This document shows, piece after piece, positions 55,901 through 60,000 of a DNA stretch of 60,000 bases. The number at the start of each line of letters is the position of its first letter. Within the stretch, counting starts at the first letter, position 1. The position numbers and the translations under genes are program-made. The notes beneath the pieces were generated by a model. It saw only the letters and a list, made by a program, of their open reading frames with translations. It was not told where the DNA came from and made no database searches. Source of the stretch: Glandiceps talaboti (lineage: Eukaryota > Hemichordata > Enteropneusta > Spengelidae); assembly GCF_964340395.1 (NCBI RefSeq), contig NC_135549.1, forward strand, positions 18,883,842 to 18,943,841, written 5' to 3'.

Positions 55901-58900
55901 TGAAAGTTAGTGATGAGACATTTGTTTGACAGAAAATAAATATAGAGAGGTCTTGTGCCAGCAAGTCAGCTTAGTAAATTTGGTTGCATTTCTAAAGCTG
56001 TTTGCACTTTTATTGAATCAATGAATTAATAAAACATTGAGCTTCAGTGTAAATATAGTGCTGGAAACCCAAATGGGTGGTTAATCATTCATTCTGTAAT
56101 GAATGCTGTACATGTTTCCGTTAATCTTATTGAGTTTCCTTCAAATTCTAACAGAGAGTTTCGTTACAGATGTTAAAATGCAAAGTACGAATTCTTTTAA
56201 AAGATCACCAAACCTTACCATGTCTTTCAAGTAGCATTTTTCTAAAGCATCCCAAATTACATCATCGTCATAGTTATCAAAAGGATCCAAGTTATACCTG
56301 TTAGAGAGACAACAGTTACATGGTAATGAGGTTTGGTAAAAAGATAAATTATCTTCAATACTTATGCCTCGGAAATACCTTTTGCTGCTTCTTTGTTTAA
56401 AGCTGTACTATCTATAATGATGATATTATTATTTTTGGAATCGGAAACTGATAATGGCCACCTGACACATGACACTAACATCATGATTCACTGAAAATTG
56501 TTAAAATACCAATAATTAGACATTGTACAAATAAATTAAACGTTTACTTTATCTATACGTAGTATACTGTTAATGTTATAGATATAATTGTGATTCATTG
56601 GGGTACTGATTTTTGGGTGCGGACCCAAAATCCACTTGATTGGACGTATTGTATTATTTTATGAGTTCGAAAAAAATGTTCAATTTGCAGATAATGCAGC
56701 CTTAGGTAACTTCCTGGATTCCTGCGTTATTTCCTGTCGGCCGCTTATATACCTGATTGTTCCTACAAATAGTACTGGAGCTTGTGGGATTATAGATAAT
56801 CTTGATCTTAAATCTTCTAATCCAATAGTACTGATATCAATATCATCTATCCATATTGTGCCGGATGCTGCTTCCATCAAACGAAATATACTCAGGCAAA
56901 GAGATGACTTTCCTGGTAAAAGCAATACATATAGTTAGATATATTGATTTGGTGATCAGAAATGAACTCACAGAACCTTGCATTCTCTTACTAAACAACA
57001 AGATGTTAGTTTCAGGTATCCAATATCATTAACATATATTGCCTTTTTTGAATCTTCATTTACATTCAACATTTCAATGCACATACACTTACCTTTGGTT
57101 TGGTCTATTCATATGTGTTCACAGATAAATGATGCCAGAATGTTCTATTACAAATTAAATAATAATCCCATTTAATCTCCTCCACATCAGGTAGCACGTT
57201 GATTTTAATGACCCACCCAAACTGAAGAAGTTTAATTCCGACATGTAGGATAGAGACTCGTGATCAATTAGTCTCTTACCTGCACCAGTTCTACCCACAA
57301 TGCCAATCTTCTCCATAGGCTTCACATCAAAGGAAACACCTTTCAAAGCTAAGGGAAGATTTTCACGGTAACAGATCTTTAACCTCTCCATTTGGACTTT
57401 GCCATGGTTTGGCCATTTATCAGGTGGCCTGTGCCCATTTATAATTCCAGGAGCCTCGGAAGATATATTCTATGGAGTGGCCAAAAGTGACAACATTGTC
57501 AATAATGCTCTTACAACAATAACGATAAAGTACAATGTTGCATTTAGAATTAAATTGAAAGTAAATCTAACACTTTTGGTTATGACACCAAGCAAGGGTT
57601 TTCTAGGTATTAAAAGCATGGAAACGTTTGAACATAATATTCAAAACTATTGAAAAAACAAAAAAGATGTCTGTACCATTATATAGTAGTACAACCTCTC
57701 CACAGATGTGAATCTTGCCTCCAATTCTGTCATCAATCTGACAACATGTTGAAACATTCCACTCATCTGACAAAGGAAACAAAATATAAATTATATCATA
57801 CACAGTAGTTATTTCTCTGCAAGTCATAACAACTTTGTTTTGAGATATCATATTTCTGCAAACTGGTACATAATTCAATCTTTACGCCCTCCCAGAAACT
57901 GAACTGGAACACACACACACACACACTGATATATGGAAGTACTAACATTTTCCATCACTGTGAACACAAATAAACAGTTCTGTGTTTGAATCTCTTTGTT
58001 TCACTGAGAGTGGTGTTGCTTTGTGTTCATTCACAGTGAGATATAATGTATCATTTTTCTTATATGCTTCAGCGTTAACAGTGTCTGTATTTTATTTTAT
58101 GTAATGCGTACCAGAAAACATTGTTTGAGGCGACGAAAGTATCGTGCCTCCTAACTGAACTCTATATATGGTGTGGTAGTAAGTCCTCACCTTTCACATA
58201 CTGAAACTATATACAAGTGAGCAGAAATGACCCCCAAGAACAGCACTCTTAGTGGCCAAACCATAACATTTTGTATCTTTCTAATAACCAGAATATGGTG
58301 TATTAGCTGAATTTGTACAAAAGAAACAATCACAACCGAAATGCATTTCTGGAAGACTTAATCTCATTACCTGCATAGCAGAAATCATTGCTACTCCAGA
58401 GTATGAAGGACTAATTTGTCCGTGTGTTAATACAACAAACAATGCTGTTACGAATGTGGTGAGCGTTGCTATAAGATTCAGACGGACAGAATTCCAGCGA
58501 TTAATAAAATGAAAGAGAAAGTTGGCAACAGCATTGACATCCACCTGCTCTGTAAATCTGCAACAAATGTCAGAGATAACATTAGTGAAAATGTGGTAGA
58601 GAGACAACACTTTCTTTTAAATCTGCTTATACTAGTATGTTTACTTAATCCCCTGTGTAGGAATGTTCAATAACTGACAATGGGTTCAAAAGTATGTTGT
58701 AACAGTAAAGGTTTATTTCCCGGGTGCATACTTGATAAACATGAGTTGTACGATCAAAAACCACCCTATACTCACACTTTAAAAAACTCCTCCTTCTTGT
58801 TGTAAGCATGTATTGTAGGCAAACCTTGGACTGTTGCTGTGATCTGTGAAAACCATGGCGACCGACTGACATTCTCTAAACGTTTCATATCACGAATTGC

Positions 58901-59444
58901 ATGCCGGAAGTACTTGCCAGTAAGCAAGTAAATGAAACTAAATGGTATCAATGCCAACAGAAACCACGGAAACACAATTATTATGGAAATTACAAGGAAC
59001 AGTACGTTAATACTTTGGTCGAGAAATGTTTCCAAACTTGACGGAAGCAGTACATCAACTGTTAAAGGAAAAAAATAGAAAACGTCTTTCAAAAACATAT
59101 TTACTCATTCTTTTCTCTTACGTGACAAATACATTTTTTTTAAACCATGTATCTTTTGTGTGCTCTCGATTTATCAACTAATTAATACATAATATTTAAC
59201 AAATTCTACAGAGAATAAAAACGACTATAAATGTAAATGTTATAAAAACAAACTACAAATATATGTACCTATACAACTTGGATAGTGCAAATGTAGTGTT
59301 ACAGCTTTGCTCACCTTCATCTTGATCTCTTGAAAATCTGTTGAGAATTCGTCCCGATGGAGTCGTATCAAAGAAACTCATTGGACCCCTGAAGACTTGT
59401 AGAAACACCTTGTCATGCAAAGTACTTGCTGCTTTTTGAGTAAC
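52908..59444 (-). CDS. ABCC5-like: ABCC5/MRP5-like ABC transporter, C-terminal half (partial at 5' end)
   Basis: Ten minus-strand exons: 59444-59315, 59058-58776, 58557-58371, 57766-57677, 57469-57280, 56912-56753, 56297-56219, 55889-55776, 53911-53747, 53009-52908. GT-AG sites and phases agree; 1,500 nt give 499 residues and a TGA. They cover the second membrane domain from its first cytoplasmic loop ([55 protein letters not shown]) and the whole second nucleotide-binding domain. Motifs: Walker A GRTGAGKSS, split by an intron; signature LSVGERQ; Walker B ILVLDEA; D-loop; H-loop IAHRL; C-terminus [13 protein letters not shown]. The phrases YRENLPL and HGQI-P-Y-G point to ABCC5 rather than ABCC1 or ABCC4. 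Family members export organic anions, glutathione conjugates and cyclic nucleotides. The 5' half lies beyond 60,000. The Q-loop reads PQAPVLF where PQEPVLF is usual. Confidence 0.9.
53377..53449. repeat. (GATC)n/(CCAA)n microsatellite
   Basis: GATC units grade into CCGA and then CCAA units, in the last intron of the ABCC gene. Confidence 0.9.
53940..54168 (-). mobile_element. tRNA-derived SINE, copy 2
   Basis: On the minus strand: A box TGGCCGAGCGG (54,149-54,139) and a degraded B box (54,108-54,097), same head as 14,470-14,560. A non-tRNA body with CCCGGGTACTTCGGTTTCC and a 3' end near GACGAATAAAGTTC follow. It lies in the ABCC intron just upstream of the Walker B exon. Boundaries are approximate. 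Confidence 0.6.
54400..55340. repeat. ~300-bp tandem repeat, about three units, in an ABCC intron
   Basis: GACATGATTT..AAAGAAATT recurs at about 54,408, 54,708 and 55,003, and GAGTTATGCAGTAA-like phrases at about 54,586, 54,902 and 55,181. The array is followed by a short GGAC tetranucleotide tract. The layout again resembles a tandem-repeat Helentron derivative, but I see no terminal hairpin. Confidence 0.65.
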
Positions 59445-60000
59445 CTGCACAAATGAATAAATTGATCGTATGTTACACACAAATGTACATGTAATCCTCG
59501 GACTGAAATTGGAGTAAATTAGACACTAAAATAGATACTCGGCCTAACAATTTAAGAAAAGACAACGTTTCAGGCATTACTGCTTACTCCTATTGATCTG
59601 CTATCGTGATATCACTTGTTATCAGCAGGTAAGGAACCAATATTTGAAATATCAGATCACAAACAAGGGAAAGAGTACTTTTCTCTTTCCTTGTCTTTTT
59701 TTACCACACCAATATGAAAACACGATTTTACTCTAAGATAAGTATGTGCCTCGGAAACTAAAGTCTTAAAATTTGTGCTGGAATTTTGCAAAAAAACAAC
59801 AACTATATTCTCATTCGAAGTTTTCTAAGTAAATCAAGGTGTAAGGGAGCATTTTCTTCCACGACAGAAGGTATTTTCGCTAAAAAGGAAAATGTATTGC
59901 TGTCGAGAGTACAAAGGTTTTAAGTTATGTCAATTAGTTTGCCTACAAATAATAAACTTAAAAAATTCAATTGCTGTACAAATATTACTCCCTATCTCTA
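59445..60000. other. Intron of the ABCC gene, no exon recognised
   Basis: The next upstream ABCC exon (first helices of the second membrane domain) is expected but could not be identified in this stretch; it probably lies beyond the window. Confidence 0.5.

Overview
This is eukaryotic, AT-rich animal DNA. Genes are split by GT-AG introns, and transposon relics and tetranucleotide microsatellites are abundant. Family content (SLC22 transporters, an ABCC5-like transporter, a Ty3/gypsy element with a PNMA-like Gag, tRNA-derived SINEs, Helentron-like tandem-repeat elements) fits a marine invertebrate such as a deuterostome or lophotrochozoan. I cannot name the species from the window alone.

All recognised host genes lie on the minus strand, so the window reads right to left. 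From about 59.4 kb down to 52.9 kb are the last ten exons of an ABCC5/MRP5-like ABC transporter (second membrane domain, second nucleotide-binding domain and stop codon); its 5' part lies beyond the window. Next is a tandem cluster of SLC22-type organic ion transporter genes: intact copy B (32,828-48,473, 582 aa), relic copy C (about 29.6-32.4 kb, only exon 2 and upstream blocks left), and intact copy A (1,310-7,164, 584 aa). A and B each reconstruct as ten coding exons with the same phases and, after exon 1, the same lengths. Both appear to have a separate noncoding leader exon (9.33 and 50.19 kb).

Intron 1 of copy B holds a complete, apparently very young Ty3/gypsy LTR retrotransposon (40,472-47,814). 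Its two 323-bp LTRs look identical. It has a tRNA-Lys-type primer binding site, a polypurine tract, an intact 524-codon gag with an N-terminal RRM fold, and an intact pol. Pol is reached through a predicted -1 frameshift signal (UUUAAAC plus pseudoknot).

The gene-poor middle (9.4-29.6 kb) holds a Helentron-like element with 148-bp repeats, a perfect 20-bp hairpin, a possible LTR relic with a tRNA-Leu-type primer site, a SINE, a 370-bp-arm inverted repeat, and a 7.3-kb minisatellite. The minisatellite is built of about 27-bp units with a roughly 2.45-kb higher-order period. Because 27 is divisible by 3, it creates long spurious reading frames on both strands.

Exon coordinates were derived by hand from splice consensus, phase and family alignment; no database search was run.
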